From an uncultured Acetatifactor sp. (GTDB lineage Bacteria; Bacillota; Clostridia; Lachnospirales; Lachnospiraceae): a stretch of 64,000 nucleotides of DNA. The stretch lies in the NCBI GenBank assembly GCA_910578215.1, contig CAJTPH010000011.1:1947-65946 (forward strand), read 5' to 3'. The first letter of the stretch is position 1. Every line of letters begins with the position of its first letter. The notes beneath the pieces are model-generated. The model did no database searches. It saw nothing but the letters and a program-made list of their open reading frames with translations, and was not told the origin of the DNA. Below are positions 25,179-33,680 of the stretch, piece after piece. The translations under genes and the position numbers were made by a program.

Positions 25179-26170
25179 TCTATTAATTCATCCTCCCGAA
25201 AATCCCTTATGGCTTTTGTTCCCAACAGCTTATACCAGTTCATTGGAGATATTCCGTTTCCGGGACGTTTGGTAGTCAGATTCTCCTCCGTAAAGACCTC
25301 TCCTTTTTTTATATCGCATGCCGCAATAATACTTTTTCTTGCCACTGCAATATTTGCAATTTCGGACTTTGCAGGCTTCTTTTCTCCCGAGCCCATCGCC
25401 GCCTCGATATTACGAATGGCCTGTACCATAGCCTGCAGCTCGTTGGGCTCCAGACTGGCTTTATGGTCCGGTCCCTCCATATTCCGGTCAAGCGTAAAAT
25501 GCTTCTCGATAACCGAAGCGCCCATGGCGACAGCCGCAATAGGAACCTCGATTCCTCTGGTATGGTCCGAATATCCTGCCTCCCTGCCAAATTCAGACCG
25601 CAAGGTAAGCATTGCGTTTAAATTTACATCCTCAAAGGGCGCCGGATACTGCGTCGTACAGTGAAGAAGCGTAATTTCACCCGAACCATTTCCCTCCAAA
25701 GCATTGATCGCCTCTCTGACCTCATTTAAAGTACTCATTCCCGTGGAGAGCACTACCCTCTTATGCGTCCTGGCTATTCTTTCCAGATAGGGAAGATTTG
25801 TAATCTCACCGGAGGGAATTTTCCACATACTGCAGCCAAGCTTTTCCAGGAAATCGATACTCTCCAAATCAAAGGGAGTGGATAAAAAAGGGATTCCTAT
25901 TTCCTCACAGTAGGAGGCTAACTCAGCAAATTCGTCATAGCTTAGCAACAAGCTTTTTAACATTTCCTGCTGGCTCATCTCTGCGCCGATATTTTCCTTC
26001 TGGTAATCTGCCATATGGGCAAATTTTGATACCAGCGAATTCAGCTTAGCGGTTTGAAATTTAACAATATCCGCCCCGCAGTTTTTTGCCGTCAAGGCTA
26101 ATTGCCTGGCGGTTCCAAGGCTTCCGTTATGATTGACCCCGGCCTCGGCGATAATAAGCGTACGCATCAT
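25172..26170 (-). CDS. legI: LegI/NeuB-like nonulosonic acid synthase
   Basis: 332 residues from the ATG at 26170, 6 nt after AGGAG; a GTG at 26173 and an ATG at 26167 also open the frame. N-terminal IIAEAGVNHNGSL and internal KFQTAKLNSLVSKFA, STPFDLESIDFL, IPSGEITNLPYL and EKHFTLDRNMEGPDH are NeuB-family TIM-barrel motifs. A C-terminal SAF (antifreeze-like) domain occupies about 275-330. The enzyme condenses the diacetamido-trideoxymannose with PEP to make the nine-carbon acid. The gene overlaps its upstream acyltransferase by TGATG. Confidence 0.9.
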   Translation of the reverse strand: MMRTLIIAEAGVNHNGSLGTARQLALTAKNCGADIVKFQTAKLNSLVSKFAHMADYQKENIGAEMSQQEMLKSLLLSYDEFAELASYCEEIGIPFLSTPFDLESIDFLEKLGCSMWKIPSGEITNLPYLERIARTHKRVVLSTGMSTLNEVREAINALEGNGSGEITLLHCTTQYPAPFEDVNLNAMLTLRSEFGREAGYSDHTRGIEVPIAAVAMGASVIEKHFTLDRNMEGPDHKASLEPNELQAMVQAIRNIEAAMGSGEKKPAKSEIANIAVARKSIIAACDIKKGEVFTEENLTTKRPGNGISPMNWYKLLGTKAIRDFREDELIEW

Positions 26171-26799
26171 CACGTTCTCCTATCCTTGATTATTTTTGCC
26201 GGCACACCGGCGACAGTACAATCGCCGGGCATATCCCTGTTAATTACGGCGCCTGCTCCAACGATTGTATTTGCCCCCACACACCGCCCCTGAATAATCC
26301 GGGTTCCGGTTCCTACATTGACTCCCTGAGACAAACGAACATTGCCGGAAATATTGGCTCCCGGGCTGACAGTCACAAAGTCCTCAAAAACACATTCATG
26401 CCCTACAGTGCAATTAAGATTTATAATGCAAAAGTCGCCGATATCTATGTTCACGGTTAAGACGGAACCCGCGCATATGAGATTACCCTTCCCGACGGAT
26501 ACGCTTTCGGACATAATGACATCCGGATCAATCAGGTTAGGAAATTCCAGCCGGCTATTCTGCCGGTACATTTTCGCCAGCCTCTGCCGCTGTTTTGTAT
26601 CTGCTATCGCTATGGCGACAGACAGCTCCTGGGGATATTGCAATAAATATTCGTCATCCCCTATAACCCTGTCGTCACCGATATGACTGTCTATATACCC
26701 CAGAAAGTTCCAGCAGGGTTCCACCTCATTAATTCTGTCAACGATCCATTTTATTTCCCGGGCAAATCCACTTGCACCTACAATAACAATATTCTTCAT
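26170..26799 (-). CDS. NeuD/PglD-like sugar acyltransferase (LegH candidate)
   Basis: 209 residues. An N-terminal nucleotide-sugar-binding half starts IVIVGASGFAREIKWI. The C-terminal left-handed beta helix of hexapeptides (about 100-195) ends AVINRDMPGDCTVAGVPAKI. This is the PglD/NeuD architecture. PglD-like enzymes N-acetylate the C4 amine made by a LegC/PglE-type aminotransferase; NeuD-like enzymes O-acetylate sialic acids. Of the two neighbouring family members, this one has the more complete PglD-like C-terminus and is my preferred LegH. It starts at the TGATG overlap with its paralogue, and GGGGGG 7 nt ahead could serve as ribosome site. Confidence 0.8.
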   Translation of the reverse strand: MKNIVIVGASGFAREIKWIVDRINEVEPCWNFLGYIDSHIGDDRVIGDDEYLLQYPQELSVAIAIADTKQRQRLAKMYRQNSRLEFPNLIDPDVIMSESVSVGKGNLICAGSVLTVNIDIGDFCIINLNCTVGHECVFEDFVTVSPGANISGNVRLSQGVNVGTGTRIIQGRCVGANTIVGAGAVINRDMPGDCTVAGVPAKIIKDRRT

Positions 26800-27494
26800 C
26801 AGGCAGCCCCCCTATTCATACCGATCTTTGGGGCTTGCCTGACAACGGCGGGTAAATTACCCCCCCCCCTATTACAATCATTACTTATTATTTTGTATCC
26901 GTTATGATCATGCATATAATAATTTCTCCTGAGCGTCTCGCCTGCAGGTATCACTGCCCTTGACGGTATATACAGGCTCTGTGTAATTGTGGCATTTGCG
27001 CCGACAAAAACCGCGCTTCCCACTTCAACCTGTCCGCATAAAACAGCCGAAACCGCAATATGTGTATAGCTCCCAATAACACATTCATGTTCAATTAATG
27101 CCATGGTATTGACAATGACCATTTCGCCGATTTTGGCCTCGGCATTTACGATAGCTCCCTTACCCACAAAGGTTCCCTCACCCAGCTGTGCGGTTTCGCA
27201 TATAATCGCGGAAGGATCGCTGATAATCGGCAGGATATATCCCAGCTGCTTAAGCTTTATATATAGCCTCTCCCTAATATCCCCTTTTCCCAGATATCCG
27301 ATTCCAACCGCAGCCCTTTTTATTCCCTTTTCAAAATATTTCTCAAGCACATCATCTGTGCCCAAATATGTATACTTTGAGTTATGCGGCGTTATATCGG
27401 TATACCCGGCTATTTTATATTTTCCTGCTCTTTCGATACAATCAGCTACGCTTTTGGCATGTCCGCCGTATCCTACCAATATGATGTCTTCCAT
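26799..27494 (-). CDS. NeuD-family sugar acyltransferase with poly-G-encoded tail
   Basis: 231 residues. The N-terminal IILVGYGGHAKSVADCI and the hexapeptide half (about 95-195, for example GEGTFVGKGAIVNAEAKIG) identify the NeuD/PglD family. After NYYMHDHNGYKIISNDCNR the coding strand runs into a G10 tract (26869-26860), giving three glycines and a tail of about 20 residues unlike the family. The tail ends in the TGATG overlap with the next gene. It may acetylate the finished nonulosonic acid while its neighbour acts on the precursor, or the reverse. Confidence 0.8.
   Translation of the reverse strand: MEDIILVGYGGHAKSVADCIERAGKYKIAGYTDITPHNSKYTYLGTDDVLEKYFEKGIKRAAVGIGYLGKGDIRERLYIKLKQLGYILPIISDPSAIICETAQLGEGTFVGKGAIVNAEAKIGEMVIVNTMALIEHECVIGSYTHIAVSAVLCGQVEVGSAVFVGANATITQSLYIPSRAVIPAGETLRRNYYMHDHNGYKIISNDCNRGGGNLPAVVRQAPKIGMNRGAA
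26860..26869 (-). repeat. G10 tract near the 3' end of the first NeuD-like gene
   Basis: Ten C on the plus strand, followed on the coding strand by TAATTTA. With 11 G the frame reads GGG TAA (stop). With 9 G it stops about 12 codons later. Only the 10-G frame reaches the TGATG coupling site. Confidence 0.9.
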
Positions 27495-27496
27495 GG

Positions 27497-28576
27497 CTAT
27501 TTTTCAGAGGCAATATTAAGCTTCTCCTCCATACGCTCCATTTCGCTGAATTCTCCCATATCCAGAAATGAATTCTCACTGACCGGATACATTCCGACTT
27601 TTCCGCCCTTTGTCATTACCGTCTCAACCAAATCCGTCATATGATATACCTTATCATCCGGAATCAATGCAATTATGTCAGGATTGATAACATACATTCC
27701 GGTGTTGATAAAGTAAGACAGCTTAGGTTTTTCATCTATGCTTTGGATCTCGCCGTTATCACCTGCGTGAATGACCCCATACGGAACCGTAATATTTTTT
27801 AATGCGGAAACCATTGTTATCGTATTTCCCGAATTAATATGGTAGTCGTATATATCGCCGTAGTCGGCAAGAATCAAGGCGTCGCAGTTTGTGACAAACA
27901 GCGGCTTGTCAAGCTTGTCCGTTATAAGCTTAATGCTGCCGCCGGTGCCAAGAGGCTTGGTTTCTTCGACGTACTTTATTTCATATAAAGTATCCAGGCT
28001 CTCAAAATATGATTTAATCATGCCTTTTTTGTAATTTACAGTCATGTAATAGTTTAAAATACCGTACTCCGTAAAGCAGTTTATAATTCTTTCCACAATG
28101 GGCGTTTCTCCAATCGGAATCAACGGCTTCGGTAAAATTCTTGTATAAGGGTATAAGCGGGTGCCCTTTCCTCCTGCCATGATAACTACAGGAACCTCCG
28201 AAAGATCCTTCTTTTTTTGCGGGACTGGATGATTACTGCTTTCCCTGAACAAAACAATATCAACAATGCGTCTGTTGTGATCCAAAATCGGAAGCGCTGT
28301 AATATAATACTTTTCCATCACACTATAGGCTTTTGCTCTTTCTTCATGGAACAAATATTTAGGTGATCGGGTCATAGCGCCGCACACTGAGGCATGAATA
28401 TCGCCGGCCTTTAAAATCCACCTTCTGATATCGCCGTCTGTAATACATCCGCAAAGGGCATCCTGCTCATCTACGATAAACACGATTCCCTTTGAATTGC
28501 TGTCTATCTTTGCCATCACATCGACAATTGTCATGGTGCTGTTTCCAATGAAAGCCGGCAAAAAATCTCTATTCAT
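27497..28576 (-). CDS. ptmE: PtmE-like nucleotidyltransferase with N-terminal CBS pair
   Basis: 359 residues from the ATG at 28576 (GAGGAG ribosome site); 13 further upstream codons are open. A CBS-domain pair occupies about 1-118. A sugar-phosphate nucleotidyltransferase follows, with VVIMAGGKGTRLYPYT near residue 130 and the metal-binding TNCDALILADYG near residue 230. PtmE of Campylobacter makes GDP-GlcNAc/GDP-GlcN for the legionaminic acid pathway. The same CBS-nucleotidyltransferase fusion beside LegC, LegG and LegI supports the name. The gene overlaps legC by 8 bp. Confidence 0.85.
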   Translation of the reverse strand: MNRDFLPAFIGNSTMTIVDVMAKIDSNSKGIVFIVDEQDALCGCITDGDIRRWILKAGDIHASVCGAMTRSPKYLFHEERAKAYSVMEKYYITALPILDHNRRIVDIVLFRESSNHPVPQKKKDLSEVPVVIMAGGKGTRLYPYTRILPKPLIPIGETPIVERIINCFTEYGILNYYMTVNYKKGMIKSYFESLDTLYEIKYVEETKPLGTGGSIKLITDKLDKPLFVTNCDALILADYGDIYDYHINSGNTITMVSALKNITVPYGVIHAGDNGEIQSIDEKPKLSYFINTGMYVINPDIIALIPDDKVYHMTDLVETVMTKGGKVGMYPVSENSFLDMGEFSEMERMEEKLNIASEK

Positions 28577-29747
28577 ATGCGCACTCCTCAAGCACCTGCT
28601 TAATCCGGTCTGCAACGTATTCTATATCCTCTTTTGTAATTTGCGTACTTGAGGGAAGGTTCAAAATCCGTGCGGCATAATAAGGAGCTTTTTCCAGCTT
28701 ATAGGTATCCTCCTGCAGATAGGGGATCTGTTCATTGATAAGCCCCCAAATGGCTCGGGTCTGAACTCCCTGCTTTTCAAGCGCCGTAATGATATGGCGC
28801 ATTGATGCAGCGACCTTGTCTCTGTTTATCTCCAATGAGTAAAACCACTTATTGGACTGGGTACCCTCACGAAACGGAATCATTCTGCCAAGCTCAAACC
28901 CGTCAAGCAGCTGCCTGTACAATTCAAAATTAGCCCGCTTGCGACGGATAAATTCCGGAAGCTCCTCCATCTGGGCTACGCCAAGCGCCGCCTGGAGGTT
29001 GGTCATCCTGTAGTTATATCCCACTTCATTATGAATATAATAATGCGGATCATCCTTTGCCTGGGTAGACAGGTAGCGCATATGATCCACAACGGCCGCA
29101 TCCTTTGCCGTAACGGCGCCGCCGCCCCCGGTTGTAATAATTTTATTGCCGTTAAAGGAAAACGCTCCAAAATCCCCAATGGTTCCCGCGTACTTTCCCG
29201 CGAAAGGACCCTCCGTATATTTTGTTCCAAGAGCTTCCGTTGCATCCTCAATGACTTTAATATTGTACTTACTGGCGGTCTCAAGTATGGATACCATATC
29301 CGCCATATTTCCAAATACATGGACGACAATCAGGGCACGTACAATTTTTCCCCTGTATAAAAGCGCGCTCCCGTCAAACGTGCATTGTTCCTCGCAAAAC
29401 GTCTTCAGTTTAACAGGGTCCATGCAGAAGCTGTCATCACAATCCATAAAAACAGGGGTTGCAAACTGATATTTTACCGGGTTGACGGCCGCAATAAACG
29501 TGAGAGGAGGTACAATAACGGCATCTCCAGGCTTTACCCCGGCTTCAACCAGAGAAAGATGCAGGGCCGACGTGCCGCTCTGACATGCGGCTACATTGCC
29601 CGTCTGAAGAAATTCAGCCATTTGCTGCTCCAGCCTGGTTATGTACGCTCCGCCGGTTGAAACCCACCCCTGCGCGAGCGCTTCATTTACATATTTTTTT
29701 TCGTTTCCTTCAAAATTAGGGATAGATAAAGGAATAAACCTGCCCAT
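28569..29747 (-). CDS. legC: LegC-family aminotransferase
   Basis: 392 residues from the ATG at 29747 (AAAGG, 7 nt); an upstream in-frame ATG would add 22 residues overlapping the dehydratase gene. A DegT/DnrJ PLP enzyme: CQSGTSALHLSLVEAG (about 62-77), VIEDATEALGTKY, and PLP lysine in FSFNGNKIITTGGGGAVT. The FNGNK motif and GWVSTGGAYITRLE near the N-terminus are characteristic of LegC. It aminates the 4-keto-6-deoxy sugar from the dehydratase encoded just upstream. Confidence 0.9.
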   Translation of the reverse strand: MGRFIPLSIPNFEGNEKKYVNEALAQGWVSTGGAYITRLEQQMAEFLQTGNVAACQSGTSALHLSLVEAGVKPGDAVIVPPLTFIAAVNPVKYQFATPVFMDCDDSFCMDPVKLKTFCEEQCTFDGSALLYRGKIVRALIVVHVFGNMADMVSILETASKYNIKVIEDATEALGTKYTEGPFAGKYAGTIGDFGAFSFNGNKIITTGGGGAVTAKDAAVVDHMRYLSTQAKDDPHYYIHNEVGYNYRMTNLQAALGVAQMEELPEFIRRKRANFELYRQLLDGFELGRMIPFREGTQSNKWFYSLEINRDKVAASMRHIITALEKQGVQTRAIWGLINEQIPYLQEDTYKLEKAPYYAARILNLPSSTQITKEDIEYVADRIKQVLEECAYE

Positions 29748-29769
29748 TTTTATGCCTTTCTGCATGCTT

Positions 29770-30978
29770 TTACATTTTTGTATCCAGAGACCTGCCGGTT
29801 TCCATGTGCTCAAAGTTCGGAAGATATGCCTTCATAATAGAAACAATCTCCTCTTTAGTTGTTTCCGCTCTTTCAAACGCCGCATTTAAGTCATTAAACA
29901 GGACCTTAACCCGCCCCTTATCCGGAATACTTTTATCCGTTACGACTCCCAACGCCTTTAATCGCTTGAAATCTACATTTTCGTCTTCCGTATAAAATTC
30001 CTCAAAAGCTTTTTCACCGGATGTGTTTGAAGCGGAGTAATGAACAGGATAACGTCTGCTTCCTGTTTTAAGCGCCTCTGCCTTATCAATGGCATCCTCG
30101 TCGCTTTCACACAACAGAACCTCATATCCGTGCTCCTGCAGCAGTTCGGTTGCAATTTTATCAAAGGTCATCATCTGCGCTTTTTCCAGCTTCGGAAAAA
30201 ATATCTCCCTGTTTTTTCCAAGCATACAGGCTAGCATGCAGATCTGACCGCTTTCCTCAGGAGAAACAAAATACCTCTTTACATCAGACGGGGAGCTTAT
30301 GGGCTGAAGCTTTCGGAGCCTTTCCAGAAATCCTGCAGGAAGCGAGCCATTGGAAAAAGCTACATTTGCAAATCTCGCCGTTTTCACCGGAAACATGTCC
30401 GAATAGGAAAAGATCACATCCTCCATGATACGCTTGCTTGCCCCCATGATATTTACCGGGTTTGCCGCCTTGTCCGTGGACACACAGAAATATTCTTCCG
30501 GCGGAAATTCTGTCATAAGGTCGAGCAAAAGGCCGGCATGAAGCACATTGTTCTGTAGAAGCGCTTCCACGGAATAAATATCCTTCTCCGAGCGGACATG
30601 CTTATGCGCCGAAAAGTTTGCTACAATATCAAAGCCTCCCCGTTTACGGAACATTTTTTGAAATACGGAGGACGCAAAATCCATGGGATAAGGTATATAA
30701 TCCTCCGGGATATACATGTCCTTTGCAGACCTGAGATCTCTGGTAAGCTCCGCCAACGCATTTTCATTATAGTCCACTACCACCATGGTCTTGGGACGGA
30801 AAGGAAGGACCGCCTTTATGAAGGAGCTTCCGATGCTTCCCGCACCTCCGATAACAAGAATCGTTTTATCCTTGATTTTTGCAGACAGCGCTTCTTTATT
30901 CTCATGAATGTCCGGCAAAAACATACTTGCCGGCCTCTTTATTACAGTTTTTGAAATAAACCCATTTAAATCAAACAT
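29770..30978 (-). CDS. NDP-HexNAc 4,6-dehydratase, retaining type (functional LegB)
   Basis: 402 residues, soluble. NAD-binding VIGGAGSIGSSF near residue 42. The catalytic block is STDKAANPVNIMGASK (about 167-182), with Asp169, Lys170 and a methionine at 178 where PseB has tyrosine. That D-K-M pattern is known from the retaining WbpM/PglF dehydratases. The product would be the D-configured 4-keto-6-deoxy-HexNAc needed for legionaminic or bacillosamine-type sugars. It lacks the membrane domain of WbpM/PglF. Position directly before legC fits the LegB step. About 80 extra C-terminal residues are of unknown use. Confidence 0.85.
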   Translation of the reverse strand: MFDLNGFISKTVIKRPASMFLPDIHENKEALSAKIKDKTILVIGGAGSIGSSFIKAVLPFRPKTMVVVDYNENALAELTRDLRSAKDMYIPEDYIPYPMDFASSVFQKMFRKRGGFDIVANFSAHKHVRSEKDIYSVEALLQNNVLHAGLLLDLMTEFPPEEYFCVSTDKAANPVNIMGASKRIMEDVIFSYSDMFPVKTARFANVAFSNGSLPAGFLERLRKLQPISSPSDVKRYFVSPEESGQICMLACMLGKNREIFFPKLEKAQMMTFDKIATELLQEHGYEVLLCESDEDAIDKAEALKTGSRRYPVHYSASNTSGEKAFEEFYTEDENVDFKRLKALGVVTDKSIPDKGRVKVLFNDLNAAFERAETTKEEIVSIMKAYLPNFEHMETGRSLDTKM

Positions 30979-30997
30979 CCGTCAGAACCTCCCAATT

Positions 30998-32407
30998 CTA
31001 TTTCTTTTTTAAGAACCTTTCTATCAGTCCGGCATCCTTGCACTTTTTAAAAACAACGCCCAAAGCAAGCACATATGCCACAATTGCAATTATCCGCAAT
31101 ACCATATTCGTATAGAGGAGATTCATACCGCCGGTAATAAGCATCATCGTTCCGACTATTGCTACAACAAGCTTGTAGTTATACACTTCCCCATAGCCGT
31201 ATTTTTTTACCAGCAGCATATGAATGACCAGCAGAAAAAGAAAACCTGCCAATGTGGTATACGCTGCCGCAATATATCCAAACATGGGAATAAACACGGC
31301 ATTGAGACCAAGATTCAGCAATGCGGCGGCGGCGCTGGCAAATGCCATGCCTATTGTCTTTTTTTCAAACTGCTCCACATTGACAAACATGGTATATAAG
31401 AACTGGCACACGCATCCCATGGCAACCGGCGGCATGACAAATTTGGCATCCATATAGCTCTGTCCTCCCATGACAAGCAGAACCTCCGGCGCTAAAATCA
31501 TTATTCCCACAGCAAGATAGCAAAACCCGGCAATATATACTTTGGAGACCTTTCTTATGGCTACGTAATCCTTTATATGCAGCTTATCCCCCAGCCATGG
31601 TGAAAAAGCGTTATTCATTGACGTCATAAGAATAGTAACCATGGCCCCGCAGCTATAAGCCACGCTGTACAGCGCATTATACTCAGACCCGCATATTTTT
31701 GTAATCATGACACGGTCCACTGAGTTGAGCACCGTTAAAGACAACAGATGCGGAATGTATGGCAAGCATACCTTAAGCGCATATTTCCAGGCAGAAAAAT
31801 CTATCCTTTTTCCGCTGCATGCTATCATGAGGTACAGAAACAGCCCTACCAATATCGTAGGCATTACCCCGCCCAAAATTCGTCCAAATAAGCCGTCCCT
31901 TAAGCTGTAAACCAAAAACAGCGAAAGAAAAGTCGAGCCGAAGGCAGTTCCAAGCGCTATGGCAACAGAGGTTTTGTACCTGTAAAAATACCTTTCGGAA
32001 ATCTGATAAATATTTATAGCCACATAAAATCCACAGTAAATCAGCATTAAATTAATGTATAACGGATTAATTTCCATAAAGGCGCTTAACGGCGCCATAA
32101 AAATATTGCATAAGACAAGCCAGACAGTCGTTGACACGCTGCTTAATGTTAATATGGAAAAAATATACTGCTTAAATTTGTCTTTATAATCAAACTTTGC
32201 GCTTATCAGACTGGCTTCCAGATTAAGCGTCACAAATATGATTACTATGCCCTGCCACGAAATAAAATTATTGTAGTCTCCATACTGCTGCTTTGTTAAA
32301 AGCCTGGTAAAAAGAGGGGTGGTCAGTAATGATATACACTTTAATATGAGATTTGATATGGTATACCAAATTCCCGATTTCAATACCATTGAATTTTGGG
32401 GGTCCAT
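30998..32407 (-). CDS. wzx: Wzx-type flippase (MOP superfamily), first copy
   Basis: 469 residues with 12-14 hydrophobic helices. The N-terminus SGIWYTISNLILKCISLLTT and TPLFTRLLTKQQYGDYN are typical of RfbX/MATE-like polysaccharide flippases. Together with the Wzy-like protein encoded next to it, it should export lipid-linked repeat units of the nonulosonic-acid polymer. The ribosome site GGGAG is 8 nt from the ATG. It shares clear N-terminal resemblance with the second flippase (52866-54299), so the two probably serve different polymers. Confidence 0.88.
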   Translation of the reverse strand: MDPQNSMVLKSGIWYTISNLILKCISLLTTPLFTRLLTKQQYGDYNNFISWQGIVIIFVTLNLEASLISAKFDYKDKFKQYIFSILTLSSVSTTVWLVLCNIFMAPLSAFMEINPLYINLMLIYCGFYVAINIYQISERYFYRYKTSVAIALGTAFGSTFLSLFLVYSLRDGLFGRILGGVMPTILVGLFLYLMIACSGKRIDFSAWKYALKVCLPYIPHLLSLTVLNSVDRVMITKICGSEYNALYSVAYSCGAMVTILMTSMNNAFSPWLGDKLHIKDYVAIRKVSKVYIAGFCYLAVGIMILAPEVLLVMGGQSYMDAKFVMPPVAMGCVCQFLYTMFVNVEQFEKKTIGMAFASAAAALLNLGLNAVFIPMFGYIAAAYTTLAGFLFLLVIHMLLVKKYGYGEVYNYKLVVAIVGTMMLITGGMNLLYTNMVLRIIAIVAYVLALGVVFKKCKDAGLIERFLKKK

Positions 32408-32450
32408 TATGTCCGCTCCCTTCTCCGTCTAAGCTTATGTTTTACCGTTC

Positions 32451-33644
32451 TCAGGCTTTGACCGTATCATCTAAGGCAATTGCGCACATAGTCATCCATA
32501 TGCTGAGCCCGCAATTAAAGGAAGTGGAAAAAAAGGGCTGTACATATGCAGTCAGCATATATGCGCCGCATATTGCCAGGATATGCACTTTTTTTGTTTT
32601 GGATCTTTTGCAGAGGATACGCCCCACAAACACAATGTGCGTCAAGGCGGCAAGCCCCAGTCCAACATATCCGTAAGACATCAGGATTTCTATAACGAAA
32701 TTATGGGGCGGCTCATATATGTCATAAAACATGAAATGATTGGAACCCGAGCCAAGCCAATGATTGTATTCTTCAAATTTCTCCATGGCGACCTGCCAAA
32801 TCAAAGACCTGATATCACTCTTTACAACATCGCTTTCGGTGAACACTCTGAGAGCCCGAATCACCGAATCCTGTATGGCAGGAACACGGTCCATCAAAAT
32901 AAACAGTGCAATAATTCCCAAAACTGCGGCCACAATTAATTTTACAGCCTTTTTAATGTCCCATTTAGTAAACAAATTTATAAACCCAAAAATGAAAACG
33001 CACATTCCCAGCGCCGTTCTTGAACCGGTCGTCAGTATGACAAAAAAGGAAAGTATTAAAGCCAGATAACACCTAACGACTATTTTCCTGGAATCCGCAT
33101 TATTCTTGTTTTTGGAAATATAATAAAACAAAACCGGGAACAGTAAATACAATATGCTGGCACAATAGTTTGAGGAAAATGCGCCAAATATGGAGCTTCG
33201 TCCGTCCGGAATTCCATTGAGCAGCACATGAATCAAATAATATACCGAAAATAAAATACAAAATAAGGAAGCTGCCTTTACAACGCACTTAAGATTAATT
33301 AAACCGCTTGACAATACCGAAAAAAAACCTACGCTTACATATATCTGAGCCATCAGCACCACGGACCTCTGCATTGCAACTCTGTCAATCTCCAAAACAA
33401 ACATACTTTGCAATAACAGCAGGCAGAATAACATTACAAGAAATATCCATCCGATTCTTCTGAATTGTAATATTTCCCTTCTCATAGCTGTATTGGGATA
33501 CCTTTTTGACACAACGCACAATACAGCAAGAATGACCACCACAAATGCCAGCGAGATATACGGAGACGGAAAAAAACCGGGAAATAAAAGCAGAGAAAAA
33601 ACCAGACCTTCAATTATTAATTCATACGGATTAATCCCTTTCAA
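32451..33644 (-). CDS. wzy: Wzy/O-antigen-ligase-type polymerase, first copy
   Basis: 397 residues with 10-12 helices. The large outer loop contains WLGSGSNHFMFYDIYEPPHNFVI-type sequence, of which PPHNFVIEILMSYGYVGL is the Wzy_C signature near residue 312. The start is TTG at 33644 with GGGGG 9 nt ahead. It lies between the flippase gene and the polysialyltransferase-like gene, and probably polymerises repeat units outside the membrane. Confidence 0.85.
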   Translation of the reverse strand: MKGINPYELIIEGLVFSLLLFPGFFPSPYISLAFVVVILAVLCVVSKRYPNTAMRREILQFRRIGWIFLVMLFCLLLLQSMFVLEIDRVAMQRSVVLMAQIYVSVGFFSVLSSGLINLKCVVKAASLFCILFSVYYLIHVLLNGIPDGRSSIFGAFSSNYCASILYLLFPVLFYYISKNKNNADSRKIVVRCYLALILSFFVILTTGSRTALGMCVFIFGFINLFTKWDIKKAVKLIVAAVLGIIALFILMDRVPAIQDSVIRALRVFTESDVVKSDIRSLIWQVAMEKFEEYNHWLGSGSNHFMFYDIYEPPHNFVIEILMSYGYVGLGLAALTHIVFVGRILCKRSKTKKVHILAICGAYMLTAYVQPFFSTSFNCGLSIWMTMCAIALDDTVKA

Positions 33645-33680
33645 AATTTTATCCCCCTATAAAGCAGCTGCGGTTTATTT

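Noticed and set aside
12873..26170. Complete pseudaminic acid pathway
   Set aside because: PseB and PseC are clear, but the only synthase, epimerase/hydrolase and CMP transferase present match LegI, LegG and LegF and stand in the legionaminic operon; PseG, PseI and PseF were not seen.
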